From: Naematelia aurantialba
Lineage: Eukaryota > Basidiomycota > Tremellomycetes > Tremellales > Naemateliaceae
DNA length: 64,000 bases
Direction of reading: 5' to 3'
Assembly (NCBI GenBank): GCA_021527695.1
Contig: JAKFAO010000009.1
Span: forward strand, 682,001-746,000
In this document: piece by piece, positions 1-10,674 of the stretch
How the letters are laid out: the number at the start of each line of letters is the position of its first letter
Position numbering within the stretch: the stretch's first letter is position 1
Notes under the pieces: model-generated
What the model was told of the DNA's origin: nothing
Databases searched by the model: none
The model's input: only the letters and a program-made list of their open reading frames with translations
Made by a program: the position numbers and the translations under genes

Positions 1-1158
1 TGCCATCTTCCTCAACTCGGTATTGCGAATAACGCCCTGCGGGTCGCGCCGGTCCCAGGCGCGGGTGCCGCTGGCCAGTTCGGCCAACACCACGCCGAGG
101 TCGAGCGAGTCGATGATGCCCGCCGGGTAGAGTGTGGCCAGCACGCCGCCGAGGGTCGGGAGGAGCCAGCGCTCGTAGCCTGATAGTCTGGGCCGGTGCT
201 GATGGTGTCAGCTGGGATTCGGATACGACGCTGCCGACGCTGCCAACACCGACACCGACGTCGACGTATACGCCAACACCGACACCGACGTCGACGTATA
301 CGCCGACAGCCACACCGACGTCGACGTATACGCCAACGCCGCAACTCACCTCCTTGGTCGGCAAGATGCCCCCGGGCCTGACAGAAACAGTCATAAAGCT
401 CTCGCTGTCCATCGCGTGCAGCTCCCTCTCGGTGCGGCCCTTGATCCTGGAAAATATCGCGCGGCCCGACTCGTCCTGCGCGGCGCCTTCGCCAGAGACG
501 TAGATGAACTTGAAGGGGCGGTCCGGGGTGCCGAGCGGCCGGAGCGCGTGCGCCGCGGCGAGGGTGTAGTCGTGTGTGATCCTGTTTGCGTCAGCGTCTC
601 CTGGTCGGCTTCCTGACTGCCTTGCCGCCCCATATCCTGACTGCCTTGCCGCTCGGTCCTGACCGCTTTGCCACTCCACAGATTAGACTTAGAGACCCAC
701 CTGACATATTCCTCCGCAGAGACCTTGGTCTGCGAGATGCCCAGCGCCCAGATGATCGCGCTGTGGTCCGCAACCTGGCTGACCACGTCGGGAGGCAACG
801 TCGAGAAGTCGGGCAGGATGATCTCGTGGATCTTGGGGTCGGCGGTATACGGCGCACGACGGGACAGCGTCGTCACGGCGCTGATGAGCGGGTGCGCAAT
901 GGCAGCTATCAGTGCGGCGCTGCCAGCTAACGAGGGAGTGTCAGCTCTGTGTCAGGCAAGACGGGTGGAGGGAGACGGTGGAGGGAGGCGGGGAGGGAGA
1001 TGGGGTGGAGAGAGACGGGTGGAGGCTGAGATGAGTGATGACATGGCCGGCACACAGAACACGGAACACACAACACAGAAGGTATCAGAGAACGCAGAAC
1101 AATCAGAGAAACCAGACGAACCATTGCCTGTCGCGCCGGTGAGGATGACTTTGACCAT
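1..1158 (-). CDS. NAD(P)-binding epimerase-like protein, 3' end cut by window
   Basis: Exons 1158-1122, 926-701, 581-350 and 198-1 (continuing beyond the window) join in phase. The start ATG is at 1158. The N-terminus reads MVKVILTGATGNAGS, an atypical-SDR Rossmann dinucleotide loop (TGATGxxG). Later come IIWALGISQTKVS, ITHDYTLAAAHAL, FKFIYVSGEGAAQ and VRPGGILPT, the pattern of fungal nucleoside-diphosphate-sugar-epimerase-like proteins. The third intron (349-199) carries a 30-bp minisatellite. The first donor is GTTCGT, a weak GT donor also used in the THADA gene of this window. The gene is divergent from the P-loop kinase at 1565. The substrate cannot be read from sequence; I infer a soluble oxidoreductase or epimerase. 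The family call is firm and the last intron's acceptor is a best choice among two. Confidence 0.82.
242..337. repeat. Intronic 30-bp minisatellite, about 3 copies
   Basis: The unit begins gccaacaccgacaccgacg and ends with a TCGACG/TATACG part; copies start at 242, 272 and 302. It lies wholly inside the third intron of the epimerase-like gene, so it does not change the protein. Copies differ by one or two bases. Confidence 0.9.
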
Positions 1159-1564
1159 GATCCAAACAAAAGCACACTGGACGAGCTGGAATGCGAGCTG
1201 CCGAGGGGCACAGCACCAGTTGATATACGCTCAAGAGGCCGACGGTCACTGATCCGGGCAATCCGGCGTCCGTTCAAAGGGGCCGCATGCCGAGCTCAGC
1301 ACGCAGTGCACTCGGCGCAGCGGGTGTGCGTCCAAGCAGCGTTGGCCGTGCATCCGTAGCTATGCATCCGTCTCAGGCTGCATGAGCATCAAAGACGCAC
1401 ACGGTAGAGGAGCGTGGGATGTGATGGAGATGGATGTCAACACGCCGAATGCGTGCACGAATTTCCGCGGATCCTGCCCGGCCCTTCATCTGCTCTGGCG
1501 TAGACGGACTGTATCTTGCCTAGACGTGCAGTATCTTGCGCAGACGTGCGATACACCACCGTAG
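1159..1564. other. Divergent intergenic region
   Basis: This lies between the starts of the epimerase-like gene (-) and the P-loop kinase (+), so it should hold both promoters. I see no TATA box, no convincing ORF and no repeat. Confidence 0.6.
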
Positions 1565-3091
1565 ATGTCTGAACATGATCCAGGTCCCGCGTCGCCCGAC
1601 GAGCAGCTCGAGGTACGCAATGCCTGCATCGGCAGTACCTGCCAGCGCTGACTGTATCAGCCGCAGATGCTCCTCATTCTCGTCGGCCTGCCCGGCGCAG
1701 GCAAATCGACCTTTTCCAACGCTCTCGTCGCGCATGCGTCCTCGGCAGACTGGGGCAAACCGTCGTCTCTGGCTCGTCCGCTGCCATCTTCACACCTATC
1801 AACACCGCCACCTTTGACCAATCCACGACCATCATCACGACCATTATCCCCGTCACCGTCACCATTACCGTCACCGTCACCGTCACCGTTACCGCCACCG
1901 TCACCGTCCTTGAACCTGCCGCAGGGCAAACGGCGCCGCAAGTGGGTTCGAGCGTCGCAGGACGAGGCTCCGTCCAGGCGTCGCCAGGAGTGCGAGAACT
2001 GCGTGCGATGGGGGCTCGATAGTGGGTTCAACGTCGTCGTTGATCGTGTCGACTTTGATCCCAAGTACGTCCCCTCCCTCCTTCCTCCCGCTTCTCTTCC
2101 GTCTTCCATCTGCAACCCCCCTCGTCTTCTTACCTCCGCCCCTCTTACCCTCCATCAGGATCAACAGTGGGGCTTAGGGGCAGAGAGGAGGTGTCGAGCT
2201 TCCGCTCACAGCACCAGGCAGCGGTCTCACTTCGTATCCATCGCAGACCAGCACCACCCCCGGCCCCGCGTCCACTGCCTGGTCCTAGCACCGGCCGCAG
2301 CGACTCTCCAAGACAGGCTGGTCGCTCGCCCGTCGCATCCGACCATCCCAGACGCAGAGACGGGGCTCAGAGTGCTCGCGCAGATGCAGGCGGTGTGGGA
2401 CCCGCCGCGCCAGAATCGCCCGGAGGGGTTTGACCGGGTTTTCGTCCTGGGCGAGCAGGGTTGTGGGGCCGGGATGGCTCAGAATCCGGAGCAGAATCCG
2501 GAGCAGAACCAGGAGCAGAACCAGAACCACCAGCAGCAGCACCAGGACGTCCTGTGGACTGCAGACCAGGTCGCCCGGGTGCTGGACAAGGTCGAGGACG
2601 AAGGATGGGAGGAGATTGGCGAGAGGAAGTACGAGGACGTGGTTGCATACGCAGGATATCGTGCGGATGGAGCTGGGAGAGGCGACCGGGCAAGGGGCGG
2701 CGGGCATGAGCATAGGCATGGGCATGGGTATGGGAGGGGAGGAAGTGGTCATCATGGTTATGGAGGACTTCCTCCACAACGAGGTGGGCATGATCCTCGT
2801 CTCCTGGGAGCAGGAGGGAGAGGGTACAGAGGAGGTGGATCCAACCACCGCGGGCCGCCAGGGCCGTACTGGCAGGATAGGGGTCGGCATGGAGACCGCG
2901 ACCGAGACCAGCGACACAGCACAGGCTCTTACCGCGGCCGATATGTGCTAGACAGCGATACAAGAGACGGAGAATTGTCACGGGGTCGCCTGGAGCTAGA
3001 CCGGCAGCTGCGAGAGGGACGAGATGTGCCAGATCGATACCCGGCACAACACCCACACCAGCCTTTACAACGAGAGCATTCACAACCATAA
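1565..3091 (+). CDS. P-loop kinase (AAA_33/PNKP-kinase-like) with low-complexity tail
   Basis: Exons 1565-1612, 1661-2064 and 2218-3091 give about 441 aa. After a short leader the second exon opens with MLLILVGLPGAGKST, a Walker A motif close to the start as in polynucleotide-kinase or zeta-toxin-type P-loop kinases. WVRASQDE, RRQECENCV, FNVVVDRVDFDPKQR (Walker B-like DR) and VHCLVLAP follow, the order typical of this family. A TCACCG-rich stretch (about 1845-1912) codes for Ser/Pro if retained; it may instead be a further intron ending at 1924, which would keep the frame. The tail (from about residue 270) is rich in Gln, then Gly/Arg/His with RGG-like repeats, suggesting RNA binding. The nucleotide or nucleic-acid substrate is not evident. 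Confidence 0.75.
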
Positions 3092-3294
3092 CAGCACCCA
3101 CAGCAATGGCATCAACAGCACCCACCACAACGCCACGCTCACAACAGCACGCGCCACAACGCCCACAACAGCACCCACCGCCACGCCCGAACTCATAAGC
3201 GCAAGCACCATACGCGGGCTCATGGATAGCGACCACTCCCGGGGCACGCCCGGCACAGCACGGCCCCGCATAGCGATACGTGCAAGTCCACTCC

Positions 3295-3495
3295 CAGTGA
3301 CGCATACACACGCACATACACACGCTCACGCAGTCGCAAACCACGCGCACACGCACACGCTCACGCTCACGCTCACGGTCGCAATCCACGCGCAAGCACT
3401 CGCACGCACACGCAAGCACACGCGCACACACGCGCACACGCACACGCACACGCTCACGGTCGCAAACCACGCGCACGCACTCGCACGCACACGCC
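3295..3495. repeat. CACACG/GCTCACG simple-sequence tract
   Basis: About 200 bp of degenerate CACACG, CGCACA and CTCACG hexamers interrupted twice by a GTCGCAAACCACGCGCA-type segment. It sits just downstream of the P-loop kinase stop codon. One frame would encode an Arg/Ser/His/Ala-rich peptide, which I do not count as a gene. Confidence 0.85.
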
Positions 3496-3906
3496 TAGAC
3501 GTACACAACCACAAGCTCAGGTACGACCCAGTCCTGGATCTAGTTCATCTCTATGTTTGACCTTTATACCTCTTGGCGTCGCGACCAGTGGCAAGGTAAG
3601 CCCAAGGGTGCCAATGGCGCTGGACGCTCGGACAGGCTCAACCCCCAGCCGAGGCTGGGCTAGATCTTCTGTCGACACCCGACCGGACCTTATGACTGAC
3701 TCTCTTGACAGCCTGAATGATCCATGAATGCATGTCAAGACATCTATCAGTGCCGTCGGGTACAATGGTATTTACAGTACACTACGCTACATGCGTTGAG
3801 GGTGGTGCCATCACTCGATGTCTGTCTTGCCGTGCCGTATCTGTCTTGCCATCTCCAGCCATGCCATGCCGTCCTGAAACCAACCATGTCTCCATGTCAA
3901 TTATTA

Positions 3907-4020
3907 ATCCACTCCATGCCCTCCTCAATCCACTCCATGCCCTCATCCATCCACTCCATGCCCTCATCCATCCACTCCATGCCCTCATCCATCCACTCCA
4001 TGCCCTCATCAATCCACTCG
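3907..4020. repeat. 21-bp minisatellite, about 5.5 copies
   Basis: The unit is close to ATCCACTCCATGCCCTCATC plus one base. It lies 135-250 bp past the stop codon of the Skt5-like gene (minus strand), so possibly in its 3' UTR. Confidence 0.9.
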
Positions 4021-4154
4021 ATGTCGGATGAGCCATCAAGTGAGACGAAGGAGAACAAGACGCAGGAGGACAAGCGAGACGCAGGAGAACAATCCCTGCG
4101 ATCGTGTCTCGTACTCTTATCCGCTTGTCCTCCGTATCATATCTTGCCCGCTCG

Positions 4155-4410
4155 TCACATGATGAGACACCCGTCTCCCTTGGCGCCCTTTGCCCCCAGC
4201 GCCTCCTCCTTCATCGCCTCCATCTCCAGCCGCCTGTCGAGTGCCGACATCTGGCCTCTGTTATTTGACTGCAAGCGCTTTTGCGCGCGTCGGTCTCCGC
4301 CCTCCGCAGCTTGGCGATACCACTTGAGTGCTGCTGTTTGGTTTGCCTCGGTCCCCACGCCCGTCTGTTCCCATCAGCGTCTGGCACTACACCCCACTTT
4401 GCCACTCAAC

Positions 4411-4442
<32 letters not shown>

Positions 4443-5905
4443 ACCACCGCCACCACCATCACCATCACCCCGCGCTGTGCGCTGGCGGAACGAACCGAGA
4501 GGGGCATGGACGGGGAGAAAACAGAGTTCAGACTGACCTCGGTGAAATATCCAACGGCGTACTGCGCTTTTGCCAAGCCCGCTTCTGCCGCCTTTTTGGC
4601 CCACAGGTACGCCTCGGTATCTGACTGCGGCAGGACGCCAGGCGAGCCGACGAGGTACCACGCCGTCAAGGCAAAGCACGCATCGATATGGCCCTGGGTC
4701 GCTGCGATATTCTGGCGCCGTCAGCTGAGCACGGCTTACAGCTCAAGTCCGGGAATATCACGAGTGACAGCGACCTACGTAGTAATGTATTGACAGTGCG
4801 GGGTCGGCGGGACAGCCCATACGTCCGTACTCGTAACACTCGCCGAGTTTGAATGCGCTTGGAGCATAGCCCAATTCGGCTGCTTGTGCGAGGAGCTCGG
4901 CTGCGTACTCTTGGTCGGCAAACACGACATTATCGATACCCCGCTCGTGCAGCAACGCCAGCTCGTGCAGCGCATGGGGGTACTCTTCCGTGGCGTGTTC
5001 GGCAGATCGCTTGAGCCATTTGACGCCTTCCTTTGGTCGGCGTGTCAGGCCGAGGTTCCCGTTCAACTCGGCCACGCCGAGCCGGTACATCGCTCCGGGA
5101 TGTAAGCCTACCGACGCTTTTCTAGTAGAGTACGAGAAATGAGAAGCACGGTCAGCTTTCATACATGCCGTATACGGGGTATGGGGTAGGGTTGGGCGGT
5201 GAAAACGATGGACGTGACGCAACGCACTTGTAGTATTGGACGGCCTTTGCGCTCTCTCTGCGAGTACCCCAGCCGTGTTCACAGCACGTTCCGGCGCGAT
5301 AGCATGCATCTGGATGCCCGTGTTTCGCAGCGAGTATGAACAGCGGGAATGCGCGATCAAAGTCCTGTCGGCCGCGTGCCGTCCCAATGCCATTGGCATA
5401 GCAATCCGCGAGGAAATACTGGGCGTCCGGATACCCCCTGTCGGCGAGGCGTTTGAGCAGGCCGGTCGCTTCTTTCGTCAATTCATCGCGCTTCTCAATG
5501 AGCGCGTTGATATTGCGTCCGTTCCGTGCCGCCTCGGCCTCGTCAGTCGGCACCATCGACTTGGCGGCGTCGATCATGAAGACCGCGAATTCAAATATCA
5601 ACTCGGGGTCGTTGGTCTTCTTTGCGTTCTCCCGGTACAGTTCCAGTGTCCGATCATGGGACAGGAGTGCCGCCTGGTTGCCCGGTCGTAAGTGAGCTAC
5701 AAGGAGAAATTAAGCGTCAGTATCAGCATGGAGAAGTATGGTGGATGTGGGAGTACTGGTAGGGAGACGTACATTGGTCGAGAAGAGGAGCGGGCTGAGA
5801 CACAACACGTGATTGGCGAGGATCACTATCCAGGTTGCCCATACCCAGCCCATCCATCGGCGACTCCATGTACACCGAGCCAGCGCGACTCGTCATTGCA
5901 GACAT
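4155..5905 (-). CDS. Sel1-repeat protein, Skt5/Chs4-like chitin synthase activator
   Basis: Exons 5905-5773, 5696-5228, 5121-4779, 4711-4538 and 4364-4155 join in phase to about 442 aa. A disordered N-terminus is followed by LRPGNQAALLSHDRTLELYR and tandem Sel1 repeats (for example YFLADCYANGIGT, CYRAGTCCEHGWGT, LHELALLHERGIDN, AFKLGECYEYGRMGC, YAVGYFTETGVGTE). The protein ends GDGCLIM, a CaaX farnesylation box like the CVIM of yeast Chs4/Skt5. In yeast that family activates chitin synthase III at the bud neck; the same role at the membrane is inferred here. The last intron (4537-4365) contains a run of 31 C on the plus strand. The start is uncertain: 5905 is the first ATG in the first safe exon, but possible 5' exons (donor GTACGC near 6056) exist. 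It shares a promoter region with uL3m. Confidence 0.82.
4412..4442. repeat. Homopolymer tract, 31 C (31 G on coding strand) in an intron
   Basis: An uninterrupted C run inside the last intron of the Skt5-like gene. On the transcribed (sense) strand it is a G31 run, which could fold as a G-quadruplex. Its length in the assembly may be inexact. Confidence 0.95.
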
Positions 5906-6312
5906 GGTTGGGGGGTGACTATCACGATGGTGAGGGACCAAGGAATGCCGGTCGAATTGCGAGCGGTACAGCGCGGTTGTCCGGATGACCGAGGCTCGAT
6001 CAAGACCGAGTGATTCGCGGGGGACAAGGGTAGACTATTCAGCGGATGTCTGCGTACTTGACCTTCTTGTCCTTGACGTCTTGAGCTCGTCGAATATATG
6101 TGTGCGAGGGCATGCAGTACTGCTCGAGACGACACGAAACGTTGTTCGAAAGAGGTTTTTGTATGGCGCAGCTTACCGAACTGACGACTTCCGGCCCCCG
6201 GAATCAGTTAAGGGGGTTCACAAATAAACTTTCGTCCTGACTTTCGACGACATTTCGCTCCCATTTGACAGCTTGACATTGGTATTCTGCTGGGCCTCTT
6301 CAAGACTGCATC
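5906..6312. other. Divergent promoter region, Skt5-like / uL3m
   Basis: May hold 5' UTR exons of the Skt5-like gene on the minus strand: a GTACGC donor near 6056 and TAG acceptors near 6030 and 5958 are present. No TATA box or repeat recognised. Confidence 0.5.
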
Positions 6313-7857
6313 ATGTCGTCCTTGCTGCGCTCGTTACGGCGGCCATCAGGCTTGTCGGTGATCGCCCGACACAGACGGCCACTTGCAACCGTCGTCGAGA
6401 CTCCAGCGCCAGTCGCCGAATCCCCCGATCAGCCCGTCGCTTCCTCCTCCCTCTCCTCGACATCTACTTCAGCCTCGCCCCCAACCTCCACGGCCATCTC
6501 GGTCCCACCTCGTGCTCGACTGCCGTTCCATATCGATGTGGTGAAGAAGCCAGCACGGCCGACTGAGGTCGACTTTTCAGCGGTGACAGGGAACTGGGGG
6601 CCGTATACCCAGCGCACGGGGGTGATTGCGCGGAAACGAGGGATGATGTCCCTGTGGGACGAAAGTGGACGCCAGTGGCCGGTCACTGTGCTTCAGGTGT
6701 GTCTCTTTCCTATGTGATCTCGTCCTGCGCTCAATCTCGTACCACTAACTACCTTGCGCGCCCTCAACCCCCTGTCACTCACTTCCTTACCCCCGTCCTA
6801 AACCTTCTGCTCTCTGCCCCGACTCCCACCCCCTGCGCCTTACCTCATCTTCCATCACCGCTTGAGCTACGCTGCTTTTCCGTTACATTGCCAAGCTGAC
6901 CATGCTAGATGGACAACTGCCAGGTGATCCAGCACGAACCTCCGTCCAATCGCTCGAAACTGCACTTGCTGCAACTCGGCTCGTCCGACCGGCCAGATAA
7001 GACCACGAGCGCAGGCCTGCGGGGGCACTTTGCGAAAGCCGGCACTCCCAACAAGTACAAGCTGCATTCGTTCCGCGTGACGCCTGATGCCATCTTGCCC
7101 GTTGGCACGGAGATCACTGCCGCGCACTTTGTGCCTGGGCAATACGTCGATGTCACTGCCAACTCGTCAGTGCTGCTCTGTCTTCTCTCCTCACCTGCTA
7201 TCCCCTTGACCATCCAGCCACCTATTTCACCTGCCTCGTATCTACCTACATCACAGATGAGACGCTGACGCAGCTTGCAGGATCGGAAAGGGGTTCCAGG
7301 GTGTGATGAAGCTCCATGGGTTCCGAGGTGGTCCCGCGTCGCACGGTTCGACGAAATTCCACCGCAAGGGCGGTTCGTACGGTCAACACCAGGTACGTCC
7401 CTTGTTATCCTCCTCCTCGACTGAGCATCCCCTCCTTTCCGCCTCGTATCGCCACGCATGTAGACGGGTCTCGGGAACTCTGTCGTCTGACGAACATGGG
7501 TAGGATCCGGGACGTATCCTGCCCGGCAAGAAGATGCCCGGACGAATGGGTGGCAAACAAATCACGGTGCACAACCTCATTGTACACAAGGTCGATCTGG
7601 CCTTGAACCTGATCTACGTGCGCGGCGCCGTTCCGGGGTTCGACGACGCGTTTATCCGCGTGCGCGATGCCAAGAAGAAAGTCATCTTCAAGGCGCAGGA
7701 GGCGTTCAGGCGCGGTCTCGATAAAGAAGAGTGGTTGGGCGAGGGCGTGACCAGCTTGCCTTGTCCGGCAGGCACGAGGGAGATGGCCCAGGGCTGGCCC
7801 GAGGTCCTTGCGTGGCCTGGGCCAGACGCGAACAAGCCGCCGACCAAGGACAAGTAG
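6313..7857 (+). CDS. Mitochondrial ribosomal protein uL3m (MRPL3/Mrpl9 family)
   Basis: Exons 6313-6696, 6909-7165, 7281-7392 and 7504-7857 give 368 aa. An Arg/Ser-rich N-terminus ([20 protein letters not shown]) is a likely mitochondrial presequence. Core L3 motifs follow: [18 protein letters not shown], the [18 protein letters not shown] region, [55 protein letters not shown] and [21 protein letters not shown]3 binds 23S-type rRNA near the peptidyl-transferase centre. All four exon joins restore the conserved L3 sequence, so the model is secure. The 3' end is followed by an 18-bp minisatellite. Confidence 0.95.
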
Positions 7858-8177
7858 TGTCTTAGTGTCTCGGGGTAGGCTAGTCTCCGCGGCGAGCCTG
7901 GCAGAGGTTGGCAGACCAGGGGCGGGCAGATGATGGTCGACGAGGCAGATGATGTAGCGTCGAGGGAGATGAGGTCGTCGAGGCAGATGAGGTCGTCGAG
8001 GCAGATGAGGTAGCGTCGAGGCAGATGATACAAGCCGACGAGATGGATCGTGTACGTCCGTCCATGAACTAAAACACACATCCCCGCATATCTATATGCA
8101 TGTTTTCATGTCGAATACAATCGTCACATGCGTCACATGCGTCACGATCATCACAATGGACACTATCGATACAGCGA
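7858..8177. other. Convergent intergenic region with short repeats
   Basis: Contains an 18-bp minisatellite (about 7930-8033, unit near GAGGCAGATGAGGTCGTC) and a short triplicated CACATGCGT motif (about 8118-8145). No gene seen. Confidence 0.75.
7930..8033. repeat. 18-bp minisatellite after uL3m
   Basis: Imperfect copies of GAGGCAGATGAGGTCGTC, some shortened to a GTAGC variant, starting about 70 bp after the uL3m stop codon. Confidence 0.8.
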
Positions 8178-10284
8178 TCATAACTTTGCCAGGCTGGTGC
8201 TCGGTGGCCTCGCTGGCACGCCCTCTGCTGCTCGTTTTGGTTGTGCTCGGAACCCTGCACCCGAGGCTGACTGTACTTGGTCTGGTGATTCCGGCCCGGC
8301 CTCGCGCCTGACCTCCCATGCCATCTTGCCGAAAAAATCAAAGACCGCGCTCGAGTCGGCCCGTGCATCCGCCGAGCTCGCTTGGCCGAGCGCAGCTCGA
8401 GCCGCTATGCCCTGCGCGATGATGGCGAGTCGAAAGAGGATCCAGCTCCTGGCCCAGCTGTTGGTGTTTACATTCAGCTTGATCACCTCACCCACACGGG
8501 AGGTAGGGTCGTCTAGAGAGGAGGGGATCGTGACGCTCCTTAGAGGAGAGTCAAGACACTGGACTCACCTCATACCGTGTATTGGCCACTGCCAGACTGG
8601 TTCCTCCGCACCCGCACCCTCAGCTCCACACTCAACCTCGCGGCCTGACGATACTGTGCGTCGACTCGCGGTGATGTTCCTGCTCATGTTCATGTTCATC
8701 CCCTCTACCCACCACTGTTCCAACTCGTGCAGCTCTGGCAGCCCAGTCTGCGCCGTGCTCAGCCCCTTCAGCCCAACCATCAGGCCCGTATCTGTCCCGC
8801 CGAGGGATGCGAAGTCGCCACCGACGCCGACACCCGTCGCGACTGGCGGAAACGAGAATGGGAGTAACAGGTTGCCGAGATCGGCGAGTGGGGAGCCGAG
8901 CGTGCAGAGCTCCCAGTCAAGGATCCCTATGACCCGAGGCTGTGCGGGATGGAAGATCTGCAAGGAGTTGGCGTCAGGTGTCATCCTTCTGTGTTGCTTG
9001 GCACTGGTGAGGCCGTGTCAATGTTGGGTATACCCATGTGAAACGACAGAGTGTCAACTGCTAGAGGGCTCGAGCGACAGAGTGTCAACTGCGAGAGGGC
9101 TCGAGCGACAGAGTGTCAACTGCGAAAGGGCTCAAGCGACAGACTGTCAAACTGCCAGAGAGCTCAAGTGACAGAGTGATCCAGTGAGAGAATGACAGAC
9201 CCACCAAATTGTCCATCTTGAAATCCCCATGCACGACGCCCGCCACATCCCTCTCTTCCTCCCAAGCGGCAACCTCTCTCGCCCCCGTCTCAAACCACGC
9301 TCTCAACTCCTCCGTCCCCCAGATCTCACCCACCTCCTTCCCAGTCTCTGTGCTCTTCGCCCTACTCTGCGCAGCAGAGACGCGGAGTAGAGACGTGACT
9401 TGGCGGGGAAAGTAGGGTTTGGTTTTGGGTGGTGGGGCGAAGCTGGGTGGCAGGTCGAGTGAGGCGAGGGGGAGCGTGGACAGGAGCGTCAGGGTGCGGA
9501 TTGCTGATTTCCAACTGCGTTGGTCAGTCATACCATCTGCTTGCCGCAGTGAGAGGACGAATGCGGGACGAGGGCGGATAAAGGAGAGAGGCGGAGGAAG
9601 CGACGGAGGATGGGATCGAGCAGGGAGAGTATGCGACGGGGATACAACGGAGACAGGAGGAAGACAGACAGACACACCACTCGCGCCGTTCTTCGACCGG
9701 CAAGTCACGCATACGAACGTCCTGGAACACCCTGCCCTGCACAAACTCCATCACGTAAAACGCAGCACCCACGACCTCCTTGTCCATACACAAGCAATAC
9801 ACGCGCGGCACGGGCACCCGCTGCGTCGGGGGAGCGGTGCGGTTGTGTCCATTCAGCGCGGAGAGTATGAGGTACTCCCTGTCAACCCTGTGTGCCGTCG
9901 CCGAGAGGAGCGGGCCAGTCGGTGCGCGGCGAAGGACGTACGGCTTTGATGGGGTTTGCAATAGATACGTCGGGTTCGACTTGCCTCCAGGTCAGTCTTG
10001 CCTTCATACGCTCCTCACCAGACTCCGCAGTGGAGGGGATGAGCGGGTGCTACGATGCCGTACACTCACCTGGCCAAACTGCGTCGTATCAGTACGTGGT
10101 CACTGGGAGATGAGGTAGGAAAGAAGGGGACGGAACCCACTTTGAACTGCTGGACTTGGAGAGGACCGCGAAAGCCAGACACATGTTGTGCGAGGTACGG
10201 CTCGAGGCGGGCGAGCGGGAGCGGCGACCGTACTTCCCCAAGCCCTTGTCCCACCTTTCTGGGACGCGCTGAGGACGCTGACAT
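8178..10284 (-). CDS. APH-fold kinase, ACAD10/11-type, with PTS1 end
   Basis: Exons 10284-10141, 10078-10070 (9 nt), 9979-9678, 9514-9205, 8957-8569 and 8457-8178 give about 477 aa. Motifs in order: LEPYLAQHVSGF, QQFKFGQSNPTYLLQ (nucleotide loop), YVLRRAP, REYLILSAL, VYCLCMDKEVVGAAFYVMEF, GVVHGDFKMDNL (catalytic HGDxxxxN), VIGILDWELCTLGSPLADLG (metal-binding DWE), LFRLAIIAQGIAARAALGQA. This is the aminoglycoside-phosphotransferase fold found fused to acyl-CoA dehydrogenase in animal ACAD10/11 and free in fungi and bacteria. ACAD10/11 kinases phosphorylate 4-hydroxyacyl-CoA, so a role in fatty-acid breakdown is inferred. The protein ends SLAKL; AKL fits the peroxisomal PTS1 consensus. The 9-nt exon encodes FGQ in the conserved loop. 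The upstream start is the first plausible ATG. Confidence 0.86.
9041..9175. repeat. Intronic 31-bp minisatellite in APH-kinase gene
   Basis: About four degrading copies of a unit starting CGACAGAGTGTCAACTGCGA, inside the intron 9204-8958. The last copies are more diverged. Confidence 0.85.
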
Positions 10285-10674
10285 CTGGCTTGTCACGGGC
10301 GATGGCAGCGTCGACGTCGAAAGTAGTGAGAGACCCGACGCTTCAAGACTGTAGAGAACAGCAATGCCGGCAACGGTAAGTAACCGGTGCAGCGACGGCG
10401 ATGAAACTGAAGAGGTTGCTCGTAACAGCACGCGTCCATGAAATGAGATACATGTCAATACAAGATGCTCAACAGGTGCAGTCCTAGCGAGACGCTCAAC
10501 ATGGCCACAGGCCCCACACCCAGCCATCCACCCTCTGCTACACGGTCGGCGTCCAAAGCCTTCCGCCCTGCGGCCCATCAATCACGGCGTCTCATCCAAG
10601 CCGACTCCGACTCACATTGACCAGGTGCACTCGCTCCTCCCTGGCCATATCAGTGATAGCCTATATATAAACTT
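10285..10674. other. Upstream region of the APH-kinase gene
   Basis: Lies between the APH-kinase start and the 3' end of the next minus-strand gene. A TATATATA element sits at 10662-10669, about 380 bp upstream of the start codon. No gene recognised. Confidence 0.5.

Larger units (their letters stand above)
3092..4154. other. Low-complexity intergenic region with two repeat tracts
   Basis: Between two convergent genes. It holds an A/C-rich stretch (3060-3200), a CACACG/CTCACG simple-repeat tract (3295-3495), a 16-bp hairpin (3644-3659, stem CCCAGCC, loop GA) and a 21-bp minisatellite (3907-4020). Open frames here are His/Thr/Arg/Ala strings produced by the repeats and show no family motif. 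Confidence 0.7.

Noticed and set aside
242..337. CRISPR-like array from the regular 30-bp repeats
   Set aside because: There are no unique spacers; units are directly adjacent, the genome is eukaryotic and the tract is in an intron.
3024..3560. 178-codon plus-strand frame rich in Thr/His/Ala
   Set aside because: It is produced by simple repeats (CACACG, CAACAG), overlaps the end of a real gene and has no domain signal.
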